A DNA stretch of 64,000 bases, taken from positions 62,001 through 126,000 of the forward strand of contig JAJNNY010000055.1 in assembly GCA_022453515.1 (NCBI GenBank), read 5' to 3'. Shown here one piece after another: positions 1-11,076 of the stretch. Position 1 is the stretch's first letter. Each line of letters starts with the position of its first letter. The translations under genes were made by a program, and so were the position numbers. This DNA is from Astrocystis sublimbata. Its lineage: Eukaryota > Ascomycota > Sordariomycetes > Xylariales > Xylariaceae. The notes beneath the pieces are model-generated. The model was not told the origin of the DNA, did no database searches, and was given only the letters and a program-made list of their open reading frames with translations.

Positions 1-841
1 CTCGCTCCGACCTCCCTCATTGGCGCAGTACTCCTATATTATGTTTGTTTGTTAATAGTCACTGGGTTCATTTCTATATTAGAGCCCTATTGTCCATTTC
101 TTCGGCGTGTGGGGGCTGCTGTAGATCGCATGCTAGTCCACGTTCGATATTGGGTGTTGTGGTATACATGGTGGACTCGGTGCTGGGTTCGATACGCCCA
201 ATGGTACATGAAGTGCCTCCTCTGTAAAACATATAGATAGGTTTCGAGAAACTTTGCTCGCAACTACAACAATTCAGATTCATCTACCCATGTCTCGCTT
301 TGAGCCGGAGGTAATGAAGACAATAGTTGGGCTGCTTAGATGGAGAAGGTTATTTATTGCTTACTATCTGGTCCTCTTCACTTTTCGCAGTTATGGGCAA
401 GCCTGCCATGCTTCCTTGGATTGAAGCAACGCAATGTCGAAGCACTAGCTGCTCAATGCTACATGTAGCCACTTACCAGACCTTGGTGGTTTAGCTAGAT
501 AGCCACTTGAAAGACTTCCCATCCGCACGCTTGCATTCTACTTATTATTGCCATAGCCGACTATTATAGATATCTATAGAGGTCCATTTCAACGGCTACT
601 TGCATTGAATTCTCGCACCGGGTGCTACAGTAGAACCGATACGTAGTTTTTGTGAGCCGACGTTGCATCAGCTGTCGGGAATGGCTAGTTTTCCGATATT
701 GCTGCAATACACGACATAGCCACAGCCTACACTAGAATGCCTACGTCCCACTAACAATGTTTGAGCGTTCAGTGCTGTTTGAAAACTCCAACCTACCTAG
801 ATGACCCGGAGCTGATACTATTCGAAAACAGATAAATCAAA
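1..841. other. Left-edge intergenic region
   Basis: I see no gene here. The short open frames between about 45 and 283 overlap each other on both strands, have no recognisable domain and lack convincing splice signals. The last part is presumably the upstream region of the gasdermin-like gene that starts at 842; no clear TATA motif stands out. Confidence 0.5.
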
Positions 842-1690
842 ATGAAAGGGGATCCGACCTTTGTTATGCTGCGACACCCGGCCTGGCTGGACGCTACGGA
901 ATTCGAGGACAAAATGCTAGGCGCGGTTGTGCGTTATCCATTCAAGCCTTCTAATGAATACCTGCCGGAGTCTCCTCTCCGCTACAACAAATGCGACCTT
1001 GTTGAGGGCTGCTTCACCGACTTTCTGAATAGCAACACCCACACCAAGTCGCGCAATGCGTCAGCCGGTCTTGAATCTCTCATCGGATTTAATTGGCGCG
1101 GAAGCAAGAAGGACAGCGTTCGCCTGACGGGGAAACTGCTACGATATAAACGTCTGCAGCAACATTCGCAGTTCTGGTCGCAGCTGAAGACAGACCAGGC
1201 CGTCATTGATGCGGTCCCGAGCTGGATCTCTTTGTTCAACACATGGCCGCCGTGCCTCGTCGTTGGCATCATGACAGCTGAGGACGTCGAGCTAGAGTTC
1301 GTCAATGCCTCTGAGCATCAGCGGCAGGGCGAGCTCGAGGCACCGGTGGCAGGGCTTGCCTTAGCAGCCGCCGGCGTGCCTTCGGGGCTGTTAGCCGATT
1401 CTGGTGTGGGAGATCCGCATATAGGGGTTGGGTCCGGGAAGAAAGTCGCGACAGTATCCAAGTCGAGCGCCACGCGAAACAACATCGTTGTGCTAGAGCT
1501 GCGGATTATCACCACTGAACTTTTTCGTAGGCGGGAGCTGGCTCTGAAAGAAGAGGGTCCAAACGTCGAGCCGGGGCGCCTTGCGGACGGCGACGAGGCT
1601 TTTGAGAGTGGAGATGAGGACGCGATTGTGGGAATGGAAAATCTAATCCTTGAGGAGTTCACCGAGGAAGAGTACGCTGAGATGGAATGA
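842..1690 (+). CDS. Gasdermin-like pore-forming cell-death protein (HET-Q1/RCD-1 type)
   Basis: A single uninterrupted frame of 282 residues. Family knowledge: fungal gasdermins are cytosolic proteins of about 250-280 residues. Their N-terminal domain makes membrane pores and kills the cell after a short C-terminal segment is removed, often by a protease encoded next door. Seen here: a beta-rich body including a hydrophobic strand around residues 137-153 (WPPCLVVGIMTAEDVELEF), a Gly/Ala-rich apolar hairpin-like stretch around 168-190, a strongly alternating strand around 215-228, and a very acidic tail (about 237-282) that could be the inhibitory part. The length, the strand pattern and the tail-to-tail S8 protease 156 bp away support the call. 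There is no signal peptide or transmembrane helix. The assignment rests on pattern and context, not an alignment; a fungal orphan protein is the alternative. Confidence 0.7.
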   Translation: MKGDPTFVMLRHPAWLDATEFEDKMLGAVVRYPFKPSNEYLPESPLRYNKCDLVEGCFTDFLNSNTHTKSRNASAGLESLIGFNWRGSKKDSVRLTGKLLRYKRLQQHSQFWSQLKTDQAVIDAVPSWISLFNTWPPCLVVGIMTAEDVELEFVNASEHQRQGELEAPVAGLALAAAGVPSGLLADSGVGDPHIGVGSGKKVATVSKSSATRNNIVVLELRIITTELFRRRELALKEEGPNVEPGRLADGDEAFESGDEDAIVGMENLILEEFTEEEYAEME

Positions 1691-1846
1691 ACTACCGGGC
1701 GGTTATGGGAACAAAACTACGACTTCATGTGATTTACCAATGAGCACTAAGCATCGTGCAATCAAGATTTCTGTTTTCATATTTCTTGTATTTCATGTTT
1801 TTCACTGTCGAACTGATCTTACAATACACGTGTATACATCTACGAT

Positions 1847-4800
1847 CTACTTCAGGTATTGCTGTAGATCACCTCTTATCTTGTCCTCCTCGGTATATTT
1901 CAGATATCTCGTCGGGCTTACCAATTCATACCCATCGATATTTGTAGCCATGAGCTTGAATATGATCAAGATACCCTCCGGACTCCAAGGTTTGATTACC
2001 CACGCATGCCCAGGCATCTTCTTTTGGATGTACCCTATCATGAATGCCGCCACGGCAACAGCGACAGGGGCGGCATATGACGTGCCAGACTTGTATCCAT
2101 TCCGTTATTGTCGCTTGGGGTTTTTGCGGGCCATATGGGCCGCACATGCTCACCCACGAAGCTAAAGTTTCTGTCCTCCTCGAGCCCCGGGTTGCGCTCA
2201 GCTTTAGATCCTTGACATGTAGCAGAGTGGGCGCAAATGACCTTGTCATACTTGGCTGGGTAGGTGCGTGAGCCTTCGCCGCCGTCGTTTGACGCCGAGG
2301 CAAATACCATGATGCCTTCGTGGAGACACTGGCGGATTTCCTGTCCCATAATGTCTGGGCTTTGGACACTGTCGAACCCGAAAGAAATAGTTATCATTTG
2401 AACACGCCATTGCGTTCTTGCGTATTCGAGAGCCTTGGGGAACGTCAGCTTCGAATTTCTCAAGCGATTCTCTGTAATGCCGCTGCAGTTCAAATAAGAC
2501 AAATCTTACCTCTATAATATCTTTCCTTTGGCAACCCTTCGGACTGTCGGTAATCTTCGCGATGTACAAGTCAACATTCTTAGTGAGTCGGAGTATAACA
2601 GCTGCTATATGGGTGCCATGACCAACGAAATCCGTTTCTGCTTTGCTGTCGATAAAGCTGACTTTTCCTCTTATTCGTTCACGATCTTCATCACTAAAAT
2701 CGGAATGCTGGGTATTGATTCCAGAGTCGAGAATCGCGACCTTTAGACGTTCCTCGTGAGAACGGCCCAAAAGGCGGTGCGTGACGATTAGCTTTTGGAA
2801 ATTGGAAAACCACTGGTCTGTTTGTTTTTGCCTAATCGCCACATTAGCAAGTTGAATTGACTTCTGTAGAGTTTCAGGTAAGCACGACAGCACTACATAC
2901 CTATTCTCGATCTTGCTGTCATTCTCGCTGTGTATTTCCCCGTTGTTCAAGCTTGGGTGCAGATAGGACACCGCTTGTAGCTTGGACAGTATGGGTACTG
3001 AAACGGTCGTGTTCAGTACTGGAGTTTGAATTGAGCTGGGGTACCCAGTTGCAACGCTACTTGGCTGGGGTGAGTTGACATCATTGAGAGGAACTTCCGT
3101 CTCCCGGAAGGAAATCGGGTCTGGTTCAAATAACTCGGGATCTCCATCGTGAGACCATGACTCCTCGAATAATTGTCCCAATGGTGCGACAACGTTATTG
3201 AACAGGTAGTCACGAGCAGCGGCTTCGTTGGTCCCAAATTCGTGTAGGTCTGGTTGTAGGCAGATATTGATCATCTCTCGCACAGCCTGATATACATTGC
3301 GCCTCTTCCACATGGGGGACACGACGATCTTGTACGCCGTGAACTGATCGTCATTCTCGATCGGATCCTTGCTTTTGAGCGATTCCTCTAGCCGATGGTG
3401 CTCAATGCCTTCCCCGAGTTCAATCTCTAGCAGCATAATCCCCAAAGCTAAGATCTTCGGGTACCGGTGCGTCGCAGACGGAAATCGATGCATGATGTTC
3501 TGTTCCGTCGGGCACTCACTTTGCGACGCAAAGGCAGGGCGTTCAAATTGCGGAGCAAGTTCGGTCGCAAAGTAAGGCTTGTGGATCAACGCTATCATAC
3601 CTTGTGTCACAGACTGGCCATTGAGACACTCACGCATGAAGTGTATATCGTTCTTTGACCAGTTCGTTCTCATCCAATCCGAATCATAGAACTGCCACAC
3701 GGCCTTGGCAAGCAGGTATGAGAGGAGGACTTTGAGCTTGTCGTTGCCGTGCAACTTTCTCTTCTCAAGTACCGTCGCGAGTGAAACACTAGATGCATTC
3801 AAGAGGTACAGTCTCTCTAGTTGTTTCAAATTCAGTTCGAGTCGCTCATAGACGAGACCGTCACTTGCCGCGTTTAGAACTAGTCTCCCGCGGTGTCGGC
3901 GACGAATCAGGGCGCAAAATTCTTCAGGCGATATTGTCCTGGAACCTACCCACTTGACGCTTGCCGGTCTCGTCCCGTCACTGCCTCATGTTAGCAACTC
4001 CGCTCCTCTATTTGAAACATCAGGGTCAAAGGAGTAGATAGATAATTACCCTTGGAGAAAAACGCGAATTCGAACCTCCTTCCACATATCATCTACAGAA
4101 CCTGGGTGTCGGTGAAGGAAAAATAAATCAAAAGGGACGTCGTCCTTCGTTTTTTCAAGCCCATGTTCACGTGTCAAGGCGACATTAGTCATGAAGCTCC
4201 CACCGCAGCCGTCGCCCTGGGGCGAACAGTAGCAAAGGGTGGCATACAACACACGGAGACAGGCAGTGTAGTCGTCACACTCTGCTGGCTTAGCACCGAA
4301 TTTTAACAGTTTTTTGAGTGGAGGGCCACGGGGGGGGCTTTGGGTAACATTCGCAAACGCTATGAAGGATTTTTGAAATTTTTTTCGTTCTCTATTAGAA
4401 TGCATGTGTGTACTCTTGGCAAGGCGTCTGAGGCTAGTCGTCGTCGGCTTTTGAACGCCCCTGATGAGGCAGTTCAACGAAGGATAATCGTCGCGGCTGA
4501 AAGGGAGGTTGGCGGGGGGCTTCCAACCGCCGGGCCACTACAAGGAAAAAATTATCATCTTTTGAAGGCACCTGAGAATATCGTGCGGGTTCGAAAGCCA
4601 ACTTACCCTGACAAGTGTTTCCAGAGCTATCAGAAGCTTGAGAACTTCCTTCTCGATATCCGAGCCCCTGGAACACCCGGCTTCGCCAAATTCTTCAAGA
4701 CGCACTGTGACATGTGAAAACAACGGAACAAGTAGGTTAAGGAACATTTTAGTCTTGCTTGAAGCCCCTGGTGCTTTGGCTGCCGTTTCCACAGCTTTTT

Positions 4801-4870
4801 GTACCTCTTTAACCGCCGTCAACGTAAACGACAGAATGGCGGAGGCTGCGGCGTGTGACATCGTCTTCAT
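1847..4870 (-). pseudogene. Subtilisin-like (S8) protease with DUF7580-type N-terminus, frameshifted near the active site
   Basis: Four exons fit: 4870-4607, 4537-4050, 3980-2510 and 2433-1847. Introns have good donors (GTAAGT, GTAATT, GTAAGA) and branch sites (GCTAAC, GCTGAC). The product would be about 936 residues. The N-terminal two thirds is helical and resembles the fungal DUF7580 region. The C-terminal third is an S8 domain with Asp in AILDSGIN (about residue 669), His in VGHGTH (about 705) and Ser in SGTSYAAP (about 859). The frame carrying Asp and His and the frame carrying Ser do not join: the coding phase shifts within about 2095-2104, just after the SDNNG segment. This means a two-base gain or one-base loss, a sequencing error, or an unusual 68-nt intron (donor GTGGGT). 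It lies tail-to-tail with the gasdermin-like gene and head-to-head with an NLR, as expected for a protease that activates a gasdermin after an upstream signal. Confidence 0.75.
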
Positions 4871-5315
4871 GAGTTTTTGACAATTCAGAATTAGGTATCA
4901 GACTGCCCGGTTGGGGAATACGTCGCCAAAATCGGCCTTGGGGAGATAGTGATAATGCGAAGTCCTGGACTCCTGCGTCGTGAGGCTACCTCTCGGGATT
5001 AACCCCCTGCACCATCATTCCGAATGCAACCTCACCCGAGTTTCTTGGCGCTTACCACCCGTCCCTCCTCTCCTGTAGTCTCTTTTTAGCATAGCATCGC
5101 ACCACCGTCATAACCGCGCTCTCTCAGACGTCGTGGACTCGCTATTTACGCAAAGCAACGTCTCCAACTCTATCTAGAATATCCGAAGACTTGCAAAGTT
5201 GATCAACAGGCCATTAAAGACATCTAGCATTGGTAAAAGAATCGTTGCCCCAGTCACGGTTCCCCTTTCACCCAGCAGCATCAACGTTTTCTACGCGAAG
5301 TCTGCAGCGTAGAAG
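4871..5315. promoter_or_regulatory. Shared divergent upstream region of S8 protease and NLR
   Basis: This 445-bp stretch separates the start codons of the minus-strand protease and the plus-strand NLR, so both promoters must lie in it. It is relatively GC-balanced with pyrimidine-rich stretches and contains no supported open frame. Joint control of the two genes is an inference from the arrangement only. Confidence 0.6.
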
Positions 5316-8300
5316 ATGGAGGCCAGCGACGACATATGTCGCGCCGCCGAAGCCTGCTGCAGGCGATTCGAAGCTTGTATCACCGACCCGGCGATGAAAG
5401 AATACGTCATTCTCATCGAGTCTGCGCAGGGAGATTTCAACTTGTGGTGCTCAGCGATCAAGGCCGCAAGCAAGGGTAAAGCCTCACTCGACTATCGGCT
5501 GAGAAACCATCAAGATATGCGCGAGGTAGTGTGTGGACTGCTTGATGGGCTGATAACTTCATTGGAACAATGGGCAAAACGAGCGGCGTGTAAGTCAGGC
5601 AACGAGCTCCGCGCGGCACTTAAGGTGCCTCAGGGCTCACATATTCCGACTGTCGCTGACTGCCGTCCTATTAGCCATACTTGGTTATACAGAACAATCC
5701 GAAGATGATATCGAAGAACGGTCCACCTCTCCAACGAGTTCAGGGAGTCCTATGTCTTGGGACGCGATATCAGACGAGTGCAGCAACCCCAATCCTAGTG
5801 AGGCTGAAGATATACCTCACCGGGATCCCGCAATTGCTGAATACATATTTTATGTCCAGACAACCCTGGACCAGCTTGTAAGAATATCACTTGCCATTCA
5901 AAAGGCGGGTGATAAATATCGATTCGAGAAAGTCGATGCGGAATTGGACGAGGGTCGCTTTGAAGAGTTTCGCAACCATCTTACCAGCATCATACTCAAA
6001 GCTTTCCCTACTCACAATGCCCAAGATCTTACAGCCGAACAAAATCTGGAGCGGGTTTCAGACTTTGAAGCACTGACATCAATCCAGAAGCGACTCATTC
6101 ACCTTAATATTCTCAGAAGACATCGCATAGAATTCGAAACAAAGTCGCGGGAAAAGGGGCGCCGCCCGCTCGATTCAGCAAGAGATGGGCACGGATTCGG
6201 CGAAAATCATGCCACGCTAGAATCCCCCGTTACCAGAAGCCCGGATTTTAATTCAATACAGGCTTCGGGCGCCAGTCAACCATCACCTCCCATTGTTTCG
6301 AAAGCGAGCCCTACCCCGTCCATAGTATCCAAGGAGGCCCTGACCGCTACCGAAATTGGATCTGGCTTCGATGTCAAGCGGTTCATGTCTACACAGCCTC
6401 CCTCGAAGACCATGAACTTGACAAGAGTAGGGGCGGCCCAGTCCTATCCAAGCCGTCCGAAATGCGGCCCAGATGGTCTATTGTTATGTCCATATTGCGA
6501 TGACGTCCTCCCTTCATCCTACGCAACAAATGAACAAAGCTGGAAGTAAGTAGTCTCCTATCTCAATGCTACCACTTGCAGCGCCCTAACTAGATGTGGT
6601 GCAGAGCGCACGTCGTTCAGGATCTCATGCCATATTCGTGCTTTTCAAGCGAGTGCGAAACACCGAATATGCTGTACCTGACGACCGAGGACCTACTTGC
6701 TCATATGATAGAAAAGCATTCGTCTACATGCTGGACATGCAGCTTTTGTAGTCCGGGTCACCAAGTAACTGGAAGTTTTTCCACTGGCACTGAGCACAAT
6801 TTCTGGAGTGCCGAGGCTTGGGAAAGCCACGTCATGGATGTTCACTCTGGCCGAGTCAAGATCACACAGCTACCTGTGTTTCTGGAAATGGCTAAAAGGT
6901 CCGTGTTGATGCCAATGGCATGTCCGCTGTGCGACTTCTCGACAAATGTGATAAGTTATAAAGTCGACGATCACATATTGCACCACTTACACGAATTTTC
7001 TCTAAGGGCTCTGCCCGAGAACTCCAATCCTACAGATGCTAAAGGAAGCAAGACATCTCAGGTATCCGGCTCGCTCTCTCACATTAAGGACTTAGACCAG
7101 GAGGAAGCGCTCCCTCTTGAGTATCCTTTCTCAACAGAATGGCAGGGGTCCACTGGAGGTCTAGCGCTCTACCACAAGCTGGAAGAGTCAATGCTAGGGT
7201 CCCACGACGCATTTGGTGATGGAGGTGAACTTGATCACGGAGTAGTTCAGTTCCTTAAATGCCACCTAGTCAACGCGAAATCCCATCTTTCTACTAAATT
7301 TCGTGGGATGGAGATCAATGAAGACATCATGATTTCTACATATGAACAAATCCATATGGACCTCACCGACTCCCTGGACAGGTATCGTGAGTCCAAACCG
7401 TGCAACTACGGACGTCATGATGGTCAAGGTACTTCCATGCAATTATCTGCTTTACCTCATCCCGTCTTGGCTAATATGATGTTTCCTTTCTTGTTTTTAG
7501 GTCCCCCCTTTGCCCACGAGTTGCCGTTATTGCGAACTCGGGATACGCCTGCTAGCCACGAAGGGGTTCGAGAAGAAATTGAGTTCCAGTTGTTTCAGCA
7601 ACGATCTGTTCTCTATTTAGGATTTGACTGCCAACCTAAACATCAGCCTCGTGTAATCCTTACAGGAGGTTCCGAAAAGACCGTAGTTGCGGCGGAACTA
7701 GCCCATCAGATTCATGCAGAAAGACCTGAGTGTTCTATCTTCTGGGTAGATGCGAGCAATGTCCACAGCATCTCGGCCGCATATTCTAGAATATGGAAGG
7801 CTCTTGGGGAACCAGGAGGCGCCACAGCCATCGAGAGATCTACAGTGTATTTTTTGAATTGGGTCATCTGCAACGAATGGCTCATGATTCTGGATGGTAT
7901 CGACCGCCAAACCTTACTGTCCATGCAGCTCGAGGGTTGGCTCCCGAGTGGTCTCGGTGGCAGGATTCTTTTAACAGCTACGGATTCCTGCTTTGGATTG
8001 CTAGACCAAGCTACGGAAATTCAAATTCCTCCTGAGGAGGAACAGGTGCAACTTGATTCCGTGCCTCCTTTGCGGCCTTCGAAACTCGACGATTTCGACG
8101 TTGCGATAATATGCACGTCGCAGGAAGGGTATGACGCGATGGACTTACTGTTCAATCGGATTTGGAACGAGAACAATCGGGAGTTCAGCTTCTCCAATGA
8201 AGAGCCAGAGATTTCAGAATACTTGACCGCCTTTCGAGCCGGCCATCTTTCAGGATTCAATGCTATCCTAACTCTGGGACTCGATGTTGAGACGATCGCC

Positions 8301-9749
8301 GCTATCATCGGTGATTACTATAAGAAAATATCATTGACACTCCTCGTGCATACCTGCAGCGGCATGCCTTGGAATGCCGACAAAAGCATCACGGATATCT
8401 TTCGAGGTGACGTAGTTATTAGCCCTGCATCCTCTCAACACAGCTGGGATCGCGGAGACCTGCCTCCCTTCGCCAACGAGACCCCAGCTCACTCGGATAT
8501 TGATCCCTTGTTCGCCTTTATAGGGAGCGATGAGAGCTGGGAACGTATGCAGAAAAACACAACGTCCTTCCTCGAACGTTTGAAATCCAAGTCCGCTATA
8601 AGTGCTCATCTTTATACCTACCCAGGAATGGCAGAGGACAGACTTTACAGATCGAGATATGACCATCATCACCATGGTTTTCCAGAATGTATATGCAGGA
8701 TGACTGGTAAGATCTGCGCTAAGGCTTGTTCTCTGAGCTGTGATGCTTTGGAATGTGACGAGCATTACCTAATAGAGCGAGAAAAAGTCCAGAGGGAGGA
8801 AAAGCCCCGGCCTTTGTTACATATTGGGGGTATTGTATACACTAACAACTTACATCTCTCCAAGTTACTACCTTATGAGGTTGGAAAGGACTCATTCCGC
8901 GCGCTGGCTTGCGACATCGAAGCAGACTTAGGATATCTGCCACACGTTTCTATCGGAGGTGTGCGCGATTATGGCGATCTACATAACCAGGCGCTGTGGT
9001 CCAACTATGCAGCCGCGACGGCAGCCGCGGCCGCGAAGGCACTACTTGAGGAATATAGCCGTCTGTCACCCTGTATGCTTCCATCCGGCAAGGGAGATCG
9101 CTTGATCGGGCGCTTTGATATACTTGAGCCCATTCATTCAAAAATCACTCTGGGTACCGGGGAAGCTGGTTCTCAGCTCTATCAGCGAGCCGCTATCGTA
9201 GGCCGTCCAGGAATTGGCAAAACTCGAGTCGCACTCGAGGTTGCCCATCGGTTCCGCCGCGACGATCCAAAACATTCGGTCTTTTGGGTTTCAGGACATG
9301 ACTCCAGAAGACTTGATGACGACTTCCGCGCAATCGGTAGACGGCTTAGACCTCATAAAATATCTGAGGATGACCTGAAACCAGGTGAAAATCTAACGTC
9401 GCGCGTTCAACTAGAACTCAACCGCACCAGTGCCGGCAGATGGCTTGTCATTATCGATGATGTAGATGACAGCATTATAGACACCTTAGGCGACTGGTTA
9501 TCCTCAGATCCCCATGGATCCGTCCTATTGACATCCCGCCAATTTAGGACTGCCAGCCAAATAGGGATTCCCATGGAGAACATTATTCCTATGTCCAACA
9601 TGAGAAAACTAGAGGTGACTGAGATGGTTCGAGCACACTTGCCACAGGATGAGGATGCCTTCCTTCCAATCATTGTACGCGAACTTCTTGACAGCAAAAG
9701 ATGTTCGCCGCTTGAGATCATTGAGGCGTGTGGTTTTATGAAAAGGTAG
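5316..9749 (+). CDS. STAND/NLR-type protein: C2H2 fingers, degenerate NB-ARC, phosphorylase-like domain, second NB-ARC
   Basis: Exons 5316-5589, 5675-6545, 6605-7428 and 7501-9749 give a continuous 1405-residue protein; the introns have GTAAGT or GTACTT donors and CTGAC, CTAAC or CTAAT branch sites. Domains seen: an N-terminal helical region (1-300); C2H2-type fingers (CPYC near 363, CSFC near 425, CPLCDF near 488) as in the fungal acuF-like zinc-finger family; an NB-ARC-like segment near 700-840 with a damaged P-loop (TGGSEKT) and a Walker B-like LMILDG; a PNP/UDP-phosphorylase-like domain (854-1175) from DFDVAIIC to the Ala-rich motif before ALLEEY; and a second NB-ARC with an intact Walker A (VGRPGIGKT, about 1223) and Walker B (LVIIDDVDD, about 1305). 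Related proteins usually end in TPR, ankyrin or WD repeats, but this one stops right after the second NB-ARC. It is probably an intracellular sensor whose partner could be the divergent protease. Confidence 0.75.
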
Positions 9750-11076
9750 TAGTCGAACACCTCCAGCATTTGCTATAAGGGATGTTACTTCAAGAAACAA
9801 GAAAAGGCGGGCGGGCAAAAAAACGAAGTTCCATGAGATCTACGGGCTGGAAAAGACGAGCGGAATCCGGAATATTTTATGAGAAGTTCTCGATGGTTGT
9901 CGTCGTATCCCAAAGTCTACATAGAAGGGCTAGACGGCTCCCAAGTGCTTGGGGAAGCCCAGGAATCAATGAAATTGACACTTGATCCTTGCCGTACTAC
10001 TTGACTACGAGTGTAGTCGATTAGACTCTTACACACAAGTGAAATGCCACTTAACATATATTAGGCAGAGCTTTTGGGTTACGTAGTACCAAAAACACGC
10101 ATCACGCAACATCAACAATTGAAGAGCTTCTATGAGCAGCAGTCTTAAAGGAAGACAAGTAGCAAATGAGTTAAACCAGGATTGAACAAGTGGGTAAAGG
10201 TAAACACTGTGCCCCGTATTATTTGGTCTTTATCACTTTCATACTTTATATTACTAGAAAATATGAAGGATCAATCGGTGTTTTTACTTGCGTACTATTC
10301 ATTAACTCAATACGAATAAGAAAACTTACTTAAATAAAGTATCTCAAGCATTAAGCTTCACATTGTTACTTGGATACGCCTTTCAAACATTTCTCACAAG
10401 GGCAAGCAACTAATTAAGGCAATAAACACAAGCGGAGGGTAGGGTTGAGTAACGAATTAGGACCTAATCAATTTATTCATTGCCCCTCGTATAAATATCT
10501 AATAATTCGCCTTACTACATACATGTTCAAATACCAAACAAGCAGTCAAACTCTAACGATACAAGCCGGTCTTGGTCTTAGTCATCCCAATTATTACCCA
10601 ACAAGAAATCCAACTCCAGTCTGGAGAACCACACCCGCATCCGACGGGCGGAGCAAGTCAAGTCAGAATAGATCAGTAAGTATCCACTGTGGAGGGGATC
10701 CTTGGAAGAAACGTACCGTATGTAGGAGCGAACACTATCCACATTGCATTGCAGTAGCCGCCGGCCGTCAGACCGAGGTGACCTCAACGTCGCACGCAAT
10801 CGGATCTCAGGGTCTCGGATGCATTTGCCCATTTCCCTTTTCCCTCTGAATTTAGATAGATACCCTACCTTTCCACAGAACATAGACCTTAATTATTTGC
10901 TTTTTTCTCCATGCTTACAATTGCATAGCGCTTACACTTGCTTCTCCCTACCTCCTACCACCAACCTCGAAATACCTGTAAGCTATCAGGTCACAGAGGT
11001 AGACTCCGAATTTCCAAGACGCTATACCCCGCCCCCACCACCACCACCACCACCCCCGGATAACCTTACACCGACG
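9750..11076. other. Intergenic, AT-rich stretch after the NLR
   Basis: No gene is supported. About 9990-10520 is clearly AT-richer than its surroundings. No TPR, ankyrin or WD-type repeat coding that would extend the NLR was found in the frames just after 9749. The last few hundred bases before 11077 look like the leader of the following gene. Confidence 0.5.
11029..11058. repeat. (CCA)n microsatellite in the leader of the GGT-family gene
   Basis: A short run of CCA triplets lies about 20-50 bases upstream of the chosen start at 11077. It opens an upstream in-frame proline run if translation started earlier (frame open from 10744), but that N-terminus shows no domain and is treated as untranslated leader. 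Confidence 0.7.

Noticed and set aside
2090..2157. A 68-nt intron (GTGGGT...AAG) in the S8 protease that would restore the frame
   Set aside because: Not fully excluded, but it has no good branch site and would remove the GEHVRPIWP segment that normally precedes the catalytic serine in these proteases. A frameshift is the simpler reading.
1650..2165. Open frame of 171 residues on the plus strand
   Set aside because: It overlaps the gasdermin stop region and runs antisense through the S8 catalytic-serine exon. No domain and no plausible start.
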